The translations under genes and the position numbers were made by a program. A model generated the notes under the pieces. It had not been told where the DNA came from. It saw nothing but the letters and a program-made list of their open reading frames with translations, and did not search any database. Positions 16,852 through 25,450 of a stretch of DNA of 43,152 nucleotides are shown here, in pieces; the stretch's first letter is position 1; each line of letters opens with the position of its first letter. The DNA comes from an uncultured Akkermansia sp. (GTDB lineage: Bacteria > Verrucomicrobiota > Verrucomicrobiia > Verrucomicrobiales > Akkermansiaceae): contig CANQSY010000007.1 in NCBI GenBank assembly GCA_947626635.1, forward strand, positions 1-43,152. Reading direction: 5' to 3'.

Positions 16852-16864
16852 CCTTTTCCCTCCC

Positions 16865-17629
16865 ATGAAAGAGACTATTTTAGCTGCCCGAAGAAACGGT
16901 CGATGCGCTCTCATCCCGTTCATTACCGCGGGATTCCCTTCGCCGGACTCATTCTGGGATACGCTCGCCCAAGTCGATGCCGCCGGCGCGGATATCATCG
17001 AAATCGGCATCCCCTTTTCCGACCCCGTTGCCGATGGTCCGGTCATCGAGGAAATCAGTCGTAAGGCTCTCCATGATGGCGTCTCACTTGATTGGGTCAT
17101 CTCCGGTCTGCGCGAGCGCAAGGGTTCTTTCCACGCCAAAATTGTCCTGATGGGCTACATGAACCCCTTTGTTCAATACGGACTCGGGCGGCTGGCTGCC
17201 GATTGCGCCGCTCTGGACGTAAGCGGGTTCATCGTCCCCGACCTCCCGCTCGAGGAGACACCGGAATTCCGAGCAGCCCTCGCCCCTCACGATCTAACTC
17301 TCATCACCCTCGTCGGTCCCAATACGACTTCCGAGCGAATGAAGCTGTACGCTCCTTTTTCTGAAGAGTACGTGTACATCGTCTCTGTTCTCGGTACGAC
17401 AGGAGGAGTAAATGAACACGTCGATGCTGTAGCCGACACCATCCGCCGGGCTCGTGCCATCTTTGACGTACCGCTTGCCCTCGGTTTCGGTCTACGTGTC
17501 CCGCAACAGCTGGACTCCCTTCCACCCGACGCCCGCCCCGATGCCGCGGTCATCGGCACCGCCCTGCTCCAACACATTCGCTCCGGCGGCTCTCCATCCT
17601 CTTTTCTCGCCCCCTGGCTGGGAAAATAA
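16865..17629 (+). CDS. trpA: Tryptophan synthase alpha subunit
   Basis: TrpA cleaves indole-3-glycerol phosphate to indole and glyceraldehyde 3-phosphate and channels indole to TrpB. The 254-aa protein contains the TIM-barrel signatures PFITAGFPSPDSF and EIGIPFSDPVADGP, which carry the catalytic Glu and Asp, and a phosphate-binding segment near ALGFGLRVP. The ATG at 16865 is chosen because MKETILAARRNGRCALIPF matches the usual TrpA start; the ORF-track start lies inside trpB. No Shine-Dalgarno precedes it, so translation may depend on coupling to trpB 13 bp upstream. Confidence 0.97.
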   Translation: MKETILAARRNGRCALIPFITAGFPSPDSFWDTLAQVDAAGADIIEIGIPFSDPVADGPVIEEISRKALHDGVSLDWVISGLRERKGSFHAKIVLMGYMNPFVQYGLGRLAADCAALDVSGFIVPDLPLEETPEFRAALAPHDLTLITLVGPNTTSERMKLYAPFSEEYVYIVSVLGTTGGVNEHVDAVADTIRRARAIFDVPLALGFGLRVPQQLDSLPPDARPDAAVIGTALLQHIRSGGSPSSFLAPWLGK

Positions 17630-17831
17630 GGCCGTGCGCCCACGCTTCTTTCCCGCCCCGACTTGCGTTAGCGGCGCTGATTGACTTCCTCCCGCGCTCG
17701 ACCTATCTCCACGCGATGCCCGGGAATGGGGGCGAACGAACCAGGAGAAATTTTATGGAGATGGGTGTAGAGCTGAACAGTTGGGGATATAGATTGCATT
17801 TGCAGGGGAACTGTGGGAGAAAGGAGGGAAT

Positions 17832-19580
17832 ATGGAGAAAAACGTATCGGATTGTTTGGTGGAAATGCTGGCGAGCCAGGGAGTGCAGCGGATGTACGGA
17901 CTGGCGGGGGACAGTTTGAACCCGGTGATGGAAGCGTTGGAGAGGGATGGAAGCATCCGCTGGATTCACGTGCGGCACGAAGAGACGGCAGCCTTTGCAG
18001 CGGCGGGGGAGGCGATGATCAGCGGCGGGCTGGCTGCTTGCTGCGGAAGTTGCGGTCCGGGAAATATGCACCTCATCAATGGTCTCTATGATGCCCACCG
18101 CAGCGCCGTCCCCGTTTTCGCCCTCGCCTCGCACATTGCCACCATCAATATCGGCACCGATTACTTCCAGGAAACTCACCCTACGCAATTTTTCGCGGAA
18201 TGCACCCGCTACTGCGAACTCGTCAACAACCCCGCACAAGCCCCCACCATCATCGGCTCCGCCATCCGCAGCGGACTAGCCGAGCCCGGAGTCGGGATGG
18301 TTGTCCTGCCGGGAGACATAGCCTCCCGGGCTCTACCCAAGGGAACGACACGACCCATGCCCGTGAAACCCCAGCGCGCCCCACGCCAGCCCTCCGAAAC
18401 CGCACTCGAGGAACTTGCTCACCTCATTAACGCGGTCAAACGAGTAACCTTTCTCTGCGGGGCGGGCTGCGTTGCCGCTCAACGCGAGCTTATCTCCCTG
18501 GCGCGTAAAACGGCGGCTCCTATCGCCTATACCTTACGCGCCAAGGAATTCATGGAACCTGACAATCCTCTCGGCGTCGGCATGACAGGTCTCATCGGCT
18601 GGGGAGATGCGACACGCGCGATCCACGAGGCAGAGCTGCTCATTCTGTGGGGCACCGATTTTCCGTACAGCTCCTTCCTGCCGCGCCACGGACGAGTCGT
18701 TCAGGTGGATACACGAGCAGAAGCTCTCGGTCGAAGGGTTCCGCTATGCCTGGGCATCCACGCGGATGTTCTGCTCACGGCTCGTGGACTCCTCCCTCTC
18801 ATTCGCAGCGACCGTGAAGAGGATTTTCTTGACCGCTGTCTCTCGCGGCACGGCAAAGAACTGCTGCGCCTGCAGGCGCGGGTGCGCAGTGTGGATGAAC
18901 AGGCGCCTATTCGCCCGGAATATCTCACCAAACTCGTAAGCGACCAAGCGGAGCCGGATGCCGTGTTCACCGTGGACACGGGGACGCCGGTCATCTGGGC
19001 AGCGCGTTTCATCCAAGCCATGCCGCAGCGGCGTGTGATCGGTTCATTTAAGCACGGGTCCATGGCCTGCGCCCTCGCTATGAGCATCGGCGCCAAGGCG
19101 CACTCCCCTTCCCGTCAGGTCATCGCCCTCTGTGGCGACGGCGGTCTCTCCATGCTTCCGGGGGATTTGCTCACCCTGCTGCAGGAAAATCTGGCCGTCA
19201 AGATCCTTGTCTACAACAACTCCTCCCTCGACTTTGTCGCACTGGAACAGGAACTCGGCGGGATGCCCCACATGGGTACCGCTCTTCCCGGGACCAATTA
19301 TGCCGCCATCGCTCGCGCCATGGGGCTCACCGCCTATCGCGTCGAAACCCCCGGCAGCCTCCCCGCCGCCGTCCATGACTGGCTATCCACTCGCACGCCC
19401 GCCCTCCTGGACGTCGTCATCGACACGCATGCGCTTGGGCTCCCGCCAAACACCGACTTCCTTTCCTCCCTCGACTACTTCCGACACCCCCAACCTCCGG
19501 CGGATCCTGAGGCCGAGCTCTCTCCCGTGCGGCGGATGCTCTATGCCTTCCCTCCGTCCAACCACCGCTCCACGAACTGA
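17832..19580 (+). CDS. poxB: Pyruvate:quinone oxidoreductase (PoxB-like), ThDP-dependent
   Basis: PoxB decarboxylates pyruvate to acetate and CO2 and passes electrons through FAD to membrane quinone. The 582-aa protein has the ThDP-enzyme layout: a pyrimidine-binding domain with the catalytic Glu in RHEETAAF (about residue 50), a central FAD/DHP domain, and a C-terminal pyrophosphate-binding domain with the GDGGLSM...YNN motif. The length and the segment YGLAGDSLNPVMEAL resemble PoxB more than acetolactate synthase. It is one of the few genes here with a strong Shine-Dalgarno (AAGGAGGG, directly upstream). The first 230 or so bases use G-ending codons much more than the C-ending remainder. 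Phosphate-dependent pyruvate oxidase is a less likely alternative. Confidence 0.85.
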   Translation: MEKNVSDCLVEMLASQGVQRMYGLAGDSLNPVMEALERDGSIRWIHVRHEETAAFAAAGEAMISGGLAACCGSCGPGNMHLINGLYDAHRSAVPVFALASHIATINIGTDYFQETHPTQFFAECTRYCELVNNPAQAPTIIGSAIRSGLAEPGVGMVVLPGDIASRALPKGTTRPMPVKPQRAPRQPSETALEELAHLINAVKRVTFLCGAGCVAAQRELISLARKTAAPIAYTLRAKEFMEPDNPLGVGMTGLIGWGDATRAIHEAELLILWGTDFPYSSFLPRHGRVVQVDTRAEALGRRVPLCLGIHADVLLTARGLLPLIRSDREEDFLDRCLSRHGKELLRLQARVRSVDEQAPIRPEYLTKLVSDQAEPDAVFTVDTGTPVIWAARFIQAMPQRRVIGSFKHGSMACALAMSIGAKAHSPSRQVIALCGDGGLSMLPGDLLTLLQENLAVKILVYNNSSLDFVALEQELGGMPHMGTALPGTNYAAIARAMGLTAYRVETPGSLPAAVHDWLSTRTPALLDVVIDTHALGLPPNTDFLSSLDYFRHPQPPADPEAELSPVRRMLYAFPPSNHRSTN

Positions 19581-19664
19581 CCCCGGAAGGGAGCACATCT
19601 GTCCCCATAGAAAACGACATCAATAGGAATTTAACGGTGCATCATAAAGCATAAGCCTTTTATT

Positions 19665-19718
19665 ATTTACGAATTACGAATTACGATTTCAGGGAATTCG
19701 CGCGCTAAAGGCGCGGGG
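19665..19718 (+). repeat. Heptamer block plus GAATTCGCGCG hairpin (intergenic repeat copy)
   Basis: ATTTACG and two AATTACG heptamers are followed by ATTTCAGGGAATTCGCGCGC and a short hairpin (CGCGCT-AAA-GGCGCG). The same order occurs at 26911-26970 and, more degenerate, at 27276-27325. This copy opens the 519-bp gene-free stretch between poxB and the phosphatase gene (19581-20099). Confidence 0.65.
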
Positions 19719-19789
19719 ATGCCGAGCAAAAGCACCGGTAGTGGGTAAAAATATACGTGGTGACTGTTCAGAAAGGTTCGTGGTAACGT

Positions 19790-19824
19790 CTTGCCTCATG
19801 CTCGCCCCACGAGCTTGAGGCAAG
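19790..19824. other. Long near-perfect hairpin in intergenic region
   Basis: The arms CTTGCCTCA-T-GCTCG and CGAGC-T-TGAGGCAAG pair over 14 bp with one T-T mismatch around a CCCCA loop. No T-run follows, so it is not an ordinary terminator. Directly after it, GCGGAATTTCCGGGGTCAATGGT resembles a segment at 27212-27234 of the other large repeat block. A role as part of a repeat element or a small RNA is open. Confidence 0.5.
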
Positions 19825-20053
19825 CGGAATTTCCGGGGTCAATGGTAACTAGGTAGGGAAGGGTGTTAGGCAAAGCTAGACTCACAGCCTTACTTCCTTC
19901 CATCCGTAGAAATCGCCCAGGATATGGGTTGAATGCGTGCGGAGTAGTTTTTATGGGGACGCGTATGCGTCATGGCTCTTTTTTCCGGATCTCCGCAGCA
20001 TTGCAGCGTCTTCATTCTTAGAACTGAAAGTTAGATTTGTTATCAATATCGGC

Positions 20054-20081
20054 TTGATTTATACAGAATGTGTGGTAGAAT
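20054..20081 (+). promoter_or_regulatory. Promoter of phosphatase-kinase operon
   Basis: TTGATT, a 16-bp spacer and TAGAAT end 18 nt before the ATG. A second, overlapping option is TTGTTA (20037-20042), 17 bp, TATACA (20060-20065). Either gives a short leader. Confidence 0.5.
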
Positions 20082-20099
20082 GCCGCGGCAAGTTTTCGC

Positions 20100-22232
20100 A
20101 TGCGACGTAAATTTTTGACATGGCTCTCAGCGGTGATCTTCTCGGCCTTCCTCATGACGGCTGTGCTGGTCTATACCCAGTACTCCGCTCATGTCGAGGA
20201 ACGGGCGGAACAACTCATGAGCACGCGGATCAACGACATGCTTGACTTCCTTCGGCATACGGAGAAAGCCGTCAACTTCCTCAGCTCCGCAAACGACACG
20301 AGCACCCAGGACCGTGCCAGCGCCGTCGCCGAAATTCTCAAACTCGACCCGGGAATCATTCACCATCAAGAAAAACTGCAAGGTCTCTGCAACCGCATCG
20401 GCGCCGAACAGTTGGCTATCACCGATGAAAACGGCATTGTAGAAGCCGCTGTGCCTCAAAGCTACGTCGGCCTCAATCTTCAGGATGGCGACGACATCCG
20501 CCCTATTACCACGCAGCAGGACGATGGTTCGCAAATGGTTGCTGTGGTCAGCGAGCAAGACATCGGCTCCATGCAGTTTGCCGCAGTCGACCGCCTCGAG
20601 CGTCCGGGGAAAATTCGGCTCGGCTTCATCACCCGCCTCGAGCAGGAATCGCGCGCCGAAGCCTCCCTGCGCAGCGACGGCGTCAAACTGCGCATCGGCG
20701 ACCAAGGGACCATCATCGTTTACCGCCGAGGGGTACGACTCACCCAAGCCACCCCCGAGTTTTCTGACACCGAACTCCTTACCCTGCCCTTGGGCAAGGT
20801 AAGCGAACTCTCTTCTGAGGAAGGCAACTCTTTTGCGTACGCCGTGGACGGCAACGGCTTTCGCATCATTGGTCTCGTCCCGGTTAAAGAGGTTCACCGA
20901 GCTGTCCTGCGAACTGTGCAGTTGACCCTGGCGAGCAATCTCGTGCTGTTTATCATGATGTTCGGTGTGGTGAGCTGGCTGCTCCAGCGCATTGTCCTCA
21001 ACGGCATTTCCAGTGTGAACGAGACGCTCATGCAGATCACGGAAGGCGACCTTGAGAAGAAGGTGGAAGTCCGTACCTCAGAGGAATTTGAAAAGCTCTC
21101 CAATGGTATCAATTTCATGGTGGACTCACTGCGCTCCGTCGGTGAGGAGCGCCAGTTCCAGGTCAAACGCGACCTCAAGCTGGCCCGCGCCATCCAGAGC
21201 GCTTCTCTCCCCAGCAAATTCCCTGCTTTCCCCAACGTGCCGGAGTTTAAGCTGTGCGCCACCTGTCTGCAAGCCAACGATGTAGGCGGGGATTTTTACG
21301 ATTTCTCCATGCCGGATGACAAGCACCTGCGCTTCCTCGTCGCGGATGTCGACGCTTCCGGCATCCCGGCCGCCCTCTACATGATGCGAGCCATGGCGCT
21401 CATCCGCACCCTCGCCCGCTCCGGCGGCTCCCTCCAGGACCTCATTCATGAAGTCAACCGCGAACTGAGCGAAGACAACCAGTCCGGCATCCACATGACC
21501 CTTTTCTACGGCAGCCTCGACATCGTTACCGGTGACCTCATCTACGTGAATGCCGGCAGGGTGCACGGACTGCTGCAACGCTACGGCCTGCCATACGATA
21601 CCCTGTCAGATGCCACCCCCAACCCCGGCATCGGGGAAGATATCAACGCCGGTTTCCGCGCAACCTCAATGAAGCTGTCCCCCGGAGATCGCCTCTTCCT
21701 CTACACAGCCGGCGTCCTCAGCAACAACTCTTCCACAAACATCCCCTACAGCGAAAGTCAGCTCAAGGAGGCCCTGCAGGAAGATGCGCCGGAGGTAGCG
21801 GATGTACTGCGCATCGTCCGCACCTCTCTCCGGCACTATAACGAAGGAGAAAATCTCATGAAGGACGTCACCATGCTGTGCCTCGAGTACTGCGGCGCCC
21901 CCTCCAATCAGGAAGAACTGGAATTCACGGCGGCTGACAGTCAACAAGCCGTCGATTGTGTGTCCCAACAAATGGAAGAGCTCTTCGCCTCTCCGCCGGA
22001 TATCGAAGCCGTGCAGAATGCCGTGCGCAGTGTGCTCAGCGTCCTGCCGCCGGACAGGAATGTGCGAATGTTCAGCAACTGCACGGAAAAACGGATGGAC
22101 CTCCAACTCTCCTTTGCAGCTCCTCCTTTCAACCCTCTGGAACAGCTTTCCTCCCTCCCGGTGGATGAAACTTCATACGAGCTGTCTGTCAACAACGAAA
22201 ACGTGGTGTGCCTATGCAAGAATCTGACCTGA
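20100..22232 (+). CDS. Membrane-bound SpoIIE/RsbU-type PP2C serine phosphatase with HAMP
   Basis: The 710-aa protein has an N-terminal membrane helix (residues 8-28), a sensor region of about 240 residues outside the membrane, a second helix (about 275-297), a HAMP-like linker, a coiled coil and a PP2C-type phosphatase domain. The metal-binding signatures GGDFYDF (about 396) and VADVDASGIPAALYM are present. The last 95 or so residues contain APPFNPLEQ, which resembles the end of RsbW-type HATPase domains, but no N-box or G-box is evident, so that domain seems worn down. Related proteins dephosphorylate anti-sigma-antagonist (STAS) proteins in partner-switching. The gene overlaps the downstream kinase gene by 19 bp, implying an opposed pair acting on shared targets. 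No STAS protein is in view. Confidence 0.85.
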   Translation: MRRKFLTWLSAVIFSAFLMTAVLVYTQYSAHVEERAEQLMSTRINDMLDFLRHTEKAVNFLSSANDTSTQDRASAVAEILKLDPGIIHHQEKLQGLCNRIGAEQLAITDENGIVEAAVPQSYVGLNLQDGDDIRPITTQQDDGSQMVAVVSEQDIGSMQFAAVDRLERPGKIRLGFITRLEQESRAEASLRSDGVKLRIGDQGTIIVYRRGVRLTQATPEFSDTELLTLPLGKVSELSSEEGNSFAYAVDGNGFRIIGLVPVKEVHRAVLRTVQLTLASNLVLFIMMFGVVSWLLQRIVLNGISSVNETLMQITEGDLEKKVEVRTSEEFEKLSNGINFMVDSLRSVGEERQFQVKRDLKLARAIQSASLPSKFPAFPNVPEFKLCATCLQANDVGGDFYDFSMPDDKHLRFLVADVDASGIPAALYMMRAMALIRTLARSGGSLQDLIHEVNRELSEDNQSGIHMTLFYGSLDIVTGDLIYVNAGRVHGLLQRYGLPYDTLSDATPNPGIGEDINAGFRATSMKLSPGDRLFLYTAGVLSNNSSTNIPYSESQLKEALQEDAPEVADVLRIVRTSLRHYNEGENLMKDVTMLCLEYCGAPSNQEELEFTAADSQQAVDCVSQQMEELFASPPDIEAVQNAVRSVLSVLPPDRNVRMFSNCTEKRMDLQLSFAAPPFNPLEQLSSLPVDETSYELSVNNENVVCLCKNLT

Positions 22233-25006
22233 ACAAGAACGTCGTTCCCAACGCTCCGACCCAACTGCCCACCGTACCCATGGAGGCGCCTCCTGTGCCC
22301 GTCCCTGACGCCGTGGCTCCTGCGCCTGTCGTCCCACCTCTTCCTCCTATCCCTGCCGGTCCCGCATCCACTCCGGGGAGCGCTCCGACAGCTCCCGCAG
22401 CCCCCGCTACTCCGGCAACCGTTCAGGCGGCGCCATCGGCAGAGCCGATCATACCGGCTACGGCACCCGTTTTGACTCGTGAACAGACGTCCTCGCGCAG
22501 CCGCGTACGGCGTTCCAGCTCTTCCATAACGGCGAAGAAGAGCGCAACATCGACCCAAGATGAGCGGACGCCTCTGCCCTCCGGCACCCAGGTGGGCGAC
22601 TACGTCATCAAGGAAAAAATCGGCATCGGCGGCTTTGGTATCGTGTACTCCGCCACCAACGTCAAGGACGGCAGCGACGTTGCCATCAAGGAGCATATGC
22701 CGGAAGGTCTCGCCGCGCGCGAGCCGGGCGGTTTTTACGTCATTCACTCCACCCCTGAGTCCGAGGAACGCTTTAAGGCTTCCGTCAACGAATTCCTCCA
22801 GGAGGTGTCCGTACTCATGGGCATCTCGCATCCCGGCATCGTACCTATTCTTTCAGCTTTCGAGGCCAACGGCACGGCCTACTACGTGATGCCCTTCATG
22901 AAGGGCGAGGCTCTCAGCGTCCCGGCCCAGGCCTCACTGAGCTTTGACCTGCAATCCCAGGAGGCGCGCCATAATCGCAGGCTTTTGCTCAGTATGCTCT
23001 CCATCCTGGATTATCTGCGCATGCATAACATTGTGCACCGCGATATCAAACCGGACAACATTCTGATCACGCCGGAGGGCAACCCGGTGCTGCTCGACTT
23101 CGGCTCCGCTCGTCAGTTGCAGGAAGGGAAGGTTTTCACCAACGTCTTTACGCCGGATTTTGCCGCACCGGAGCAAGCCCAGGCTGAAAACGATGAAGAA
23201 ATGTCCGCCAACATCGGACCGTGGACAGACATCTACGCACTGGGAGCATGCTTCTACTACATGGTCACGCGCCTCTACCCACCGCGTGCGGAACTGCGCG
23301 TGCTTTCCGGCGAGGGGGCCGACCCCTACACCCCGCTTGCCGACCGCTCGGATCTTGAAATTCTGTACGGGTCCGCCTTCTTGCGGGCAATTGACCGCGC
23401 TCTTTCACTGCGTCGAGAAGATCGCTGGCAAACGGCCGCCGCGTGGAAAATAGCGATCGGGGAAGGGACGGTGACCCAGCCGGAAGAAAAAAAGAAACGC
23501 TTCGGCCTCACCTCACTGCTCCCCCTCGGCGTGCTCGCCATCCTCGGCGGCATCAGCTTCTGGGCCCTGTGGGAACGCCGAGCCGCTATACGCGCTTACG
23601 ACAACAGCGCTCAATTTACCGAACGACTCCTCTACGATTTCAACCAGGAAATCGCCGATATCCCCGCCTCCACACGCCTCCAGGGAATCCTCGGCGACCA
23701 CCTCAATTCTTACCTCAACAACATGGGGCGTCCACCGGGCGGACGCGACGAGAAGCTCACGCTCTCACTCGCCGCTTCGTGGCGTAACCTCGGTGTGCTG
23801 CGTCTCCAACAGGGTCTGCTCTCGGAAGCCGATACAGACCTCCGCAACGCTGAAGGCTATTTCCGGCAACTCTGCAACGAACATTCATCCAAAATCAACT
23901 ACCAATTTGACCTGGCCGGCGTGCTGCTCAACCGCATTGAGGTAGCCCGCAGCCGCAACCAGAGCAAAACGCAGACCGATTTGCTCTGGGAAGCCATGCA
24001 GATCCTCGAGCATATTTGCCAACGAGTTCCCTATAACCCTGAGTTCCGATGCGCCCTCGGTCAGGCGCTTTGTGAGCAAGCCCTCCTTGCCCACAGTGAA
24101 GGCAATACTCAGCTCTACAAGTCCTCCCTGGAGAGCATGCTCGCTCTGTACCGCGACCTCCTCTCCACCTTCTCCGACCACGTCAAGGCCCGGCAATGGC
24201 TTGGCTATGCCCTCGTGTACAATGCCCAATTTGCCATGGGGCAAAACGACATCGCGGCGGCAGACAAACTACTGGATGAAGCGAAAAGAGTCTTCACCGA
24301 TCTCTCCAATCAACATCCGTACCGTCTTTCTTTCAAAAAAGGTCTCTCCCTGACCCTCTACAACCTGGGACGCCTCTATTCCCGTGCCGGGGAAAACGCC
24401 TCACCTGAGAAGCGCAGCTTCTACGATGAACGCGCGCTGGAGGCCTACCGCAAACACAACGACATCGTGCGCTACCTCGAGACCCAGGACGAGAAAAAAA
24501 CCGAGTACCCCTACATGTACTGTCAGGCTCTCTCCAACATGGTGGATATCCTCCTGCGCAATGATCAACCCAACCTCGCGGAAGCCTACAGTCGGACCAT
24601 CATGCGCAAGATGGAGAAATTGCGCAAGAATGCTCCGGATAACGTTGACTACGCCATGCTGGAGGCCGCGGCCTGGCGCGGCATGGGGCTTGCTCATAGC
24701 CGCTCCCCTTATTTCTCTCAAAAAGCTGATGAGGAATTCACCAACTACCGAAGGCTCGCCGAAAAACTCCTCCAACAGAGCCCCGCTAACACCACCCTCC
24801 AGTTCATCTACACCGACGCTCTCATGGAGTCCGCCAACCTCGCCCTCAGTCAAGGAAATCCCCAACAGGCTATCAAATGGTACTCCCATGCCCAAGACCT
24901 CCTCGAAAAACTGATCCAAACCGACCCCCATCAGTCAGATTACAAGGAACGTCTCGAGCTGATCAAGGGGCTCCTGCAAAAAGCTAAGGAAACAAAGAAA
25001 AGCTGA
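22214..25006 (+). CDS. Transmembrane Ser/Thr protein kinase with C-terminal helical (TPR-like) repeats
   Basis: The protein is about 930 aa. A Pro/Ala-rich, probably disordered N-terminus of about 120 residues leads into a Hanks-type kinase domain with an intact core: glycine loop GIGGFG, VAIKE (Lys about 159), HRDIKPDN (Asp about 277), DFG (about 295) and APEQ. A single membrane helix (PLGVLAILGGISFWALW, about residue 440) follows. The remaining 470 residues are alpha-helical with TPR-like patterns, placed outside the cytoplasm if topology is as usual. It starts inside the 3' end of the phosphatase gene (ATG 22214; GTG 22208 is possible), which suggests coupled translation and near-equal production. 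Substrates are unknown. Confidence 0.9.
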   Translation: MQESDLNKNVVPNAPTQLPTVPMEAPPVPVPDAVAPAPVVPPLPPIPAGPASTPGSAPTAPAAPATPATVQAAPSAEPIIPATAPVLTREQTSSRSRVRRSSSSITAKKSATSTQDERTPLPSGTQVGDYVIKEKIGIGGFGIVYSATNVKDGSDVAIKEHMPEGLAAREPGGFYVIHSTPESEERFKASVNEFLQEVSVLMGISHPGIVPILSAFEANGTAYYVMPFMKGEALSVPAQASLSFDLQSQEARHNRRLLLSMLSILDYLRMHNIVHRDIKPDNILITPEGNPVLLDFGSARQLQEGKVFTNVFTPDFAAPEQAQAENDEEMSANIGPWTDIYALGACFYYMVTRLYPPRAELRVLSGEGADPYTPLADRSDLEILYGSAFLRAIDRALSLRREDRWQTAAAWKIAIGEGTVTQPEEKKKRFGLTSLLPLGVLAILGGISFWALWERRAAIRAYDNSAQFTERLLYDFNQEIADIPASTRLQGILGDHLNSYLNNMGRPPGGRDEKLTLSLAASWRNLGVLRLQQGLLSEADTDLRNAEGYFRQLCNEHSSKINYQFDLAGVLLNRIEVARSRNQSKTQTDLLWEAMQILEHICQRVPYNPEFRCALGQALCEQALLAHSEGNTQLYKSSLESMLALYRDLLSTFSDHVKARQWLGYALVYNAQFAMGQNDIAAADKLLDEAKRVFTDLSNQHPYRLSFKKGLSLTLYNLGRLYSRAGENASPEKRSFYDERALEAYRKHNDIVRYLETQDEKKTEYPYMYCQALSNMVDILLRNDQPNLAEAYSRTIMRKMEKLRKNAPDNVDYAMLEAAAWRGMGLAHSRSPYFSQKADEEFTNYRRLAEKLLQQSPANTTLQFIYTDALMESANLALSQGNPQQAIKWYSHAQDLLEKLIQTDPHQSDYKERLELIKGLLQKAKETKKS

Positions 25007-25056
25007 CGTTTTTTGCCTTTTTTGACAAAAAACTCTCCCCGGACGCATGTTTTTGC

Positions 25057-25084
25057 TTGCCATTCCGGAATTCGCGTCTATAAT
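25057..25084 (+). promoter_or_regulatory. Consensus promoter of rpmI-rplT
   Basis: TTGCCA, a 16-bp spacer and a perfect TATAAT end 9 nt before the rpmI ATG. The predicted 5' leader is 2-4 nt, so initiation would be nearly leaderless. Confidence 0.7.
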
Positions 25085-25093
25085 GCTCCCACC

Positions 25094-25303
25094 ATGACCC
25101 GTAAAGGTGGTATCAACAAGACACGTAAGGCTGTCGCCAAGCGTTTCAAGGTAACCGGCACGGGCAAGGTTCTGCGCCGCAAGCAGGGCAAACGCCACAT
25201 TTTGCAGAAGAAATCCAGCAAACGTAAGCGCGCCCTCGGCAAACCCGCCCTCGTGGACGCCACGCAGGTCTGGGCCGTAAAGCAGAACATGCCCTTCGCC
25301 TAA
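25094..25303 (+). CDS. rpmI: 50S ribosomal protein L35
   Basis: This 69-aa, highly basic protein is a component of the large ribosomal subunit. The sequence TRKAVAKRFKVTGTGKVLRRKQGKRH with KSSKRKR is the classic L35 pattern. The ATG at 25094 is correct; the ORF-track start adds 27 residues read from the promoter. infC, which usually stands directly upstream, is absent and replaced by the kinase gene. rplT follows 147 bp downstream. Confidence 0.97.
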   Translation: MTRKGGINKTRKAVAKRFKVTGTGKVLRRKQGKRHILQKKSSKRKRALGKPALVDATQVWAVKQNMPFA

Positions 25304-25332
25304 CCGCGATTCCAGGCAACAGACCGAAAATC

Positions 25333-25410
25333 CCGTCCGCTCCTCGGACGGCCTTCGTGCAGCCTTCCTTCCCCCGCGAAGGAGTAACGAGCGAGACTGC
25401 AAGGAGGTGA
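25333..25410 (+). promoter_or_regulatory. Structured rpmI-rplT intergenic leader, candidate L20 autoregulation site
   Basis: A 7-bp GC hairpin CCGTCCG-CTCCT-CGGACGG (25333-25351) is followed by a segment CCTTCCTT (25363-25370). This segment can pair either with AAGGAG (25379-25384) or with the perfect anti-16S sequence AAGGAGG (25401-25407). TGCAG (25358-25362) and CTGCA (25397-25401) can close an outer stem. Competing pairings around a sequestered Shine-Dalgarno suggest regulation, as known for L20 in other bacteria, but the strong Shine-Dalgarno sits about 40 nt before the rplT ATG, which is unusually far. Confidence 0.4.
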
Positions 25411-25450
25411 GGTAGAACAGCTCGTTGACATCCAGAAATACAGTTAAACT

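Noticed and set aside
15850-17139. 429-aa minus-strand ORF opposite trpB and the start of trpA
   Set aside because: trpB and trpA are unmistakable on the plus strand, and the antisense product has no recognisable pattern.
25008-25033. AT-rich hairpin GTTTTTTG...CAAAAAAC after the kinase gene, considered as a terminator
   Set aside because: The stem has only G-C ends with A-T between and no T-run after it, so it is unlikely to end transcription by itself.
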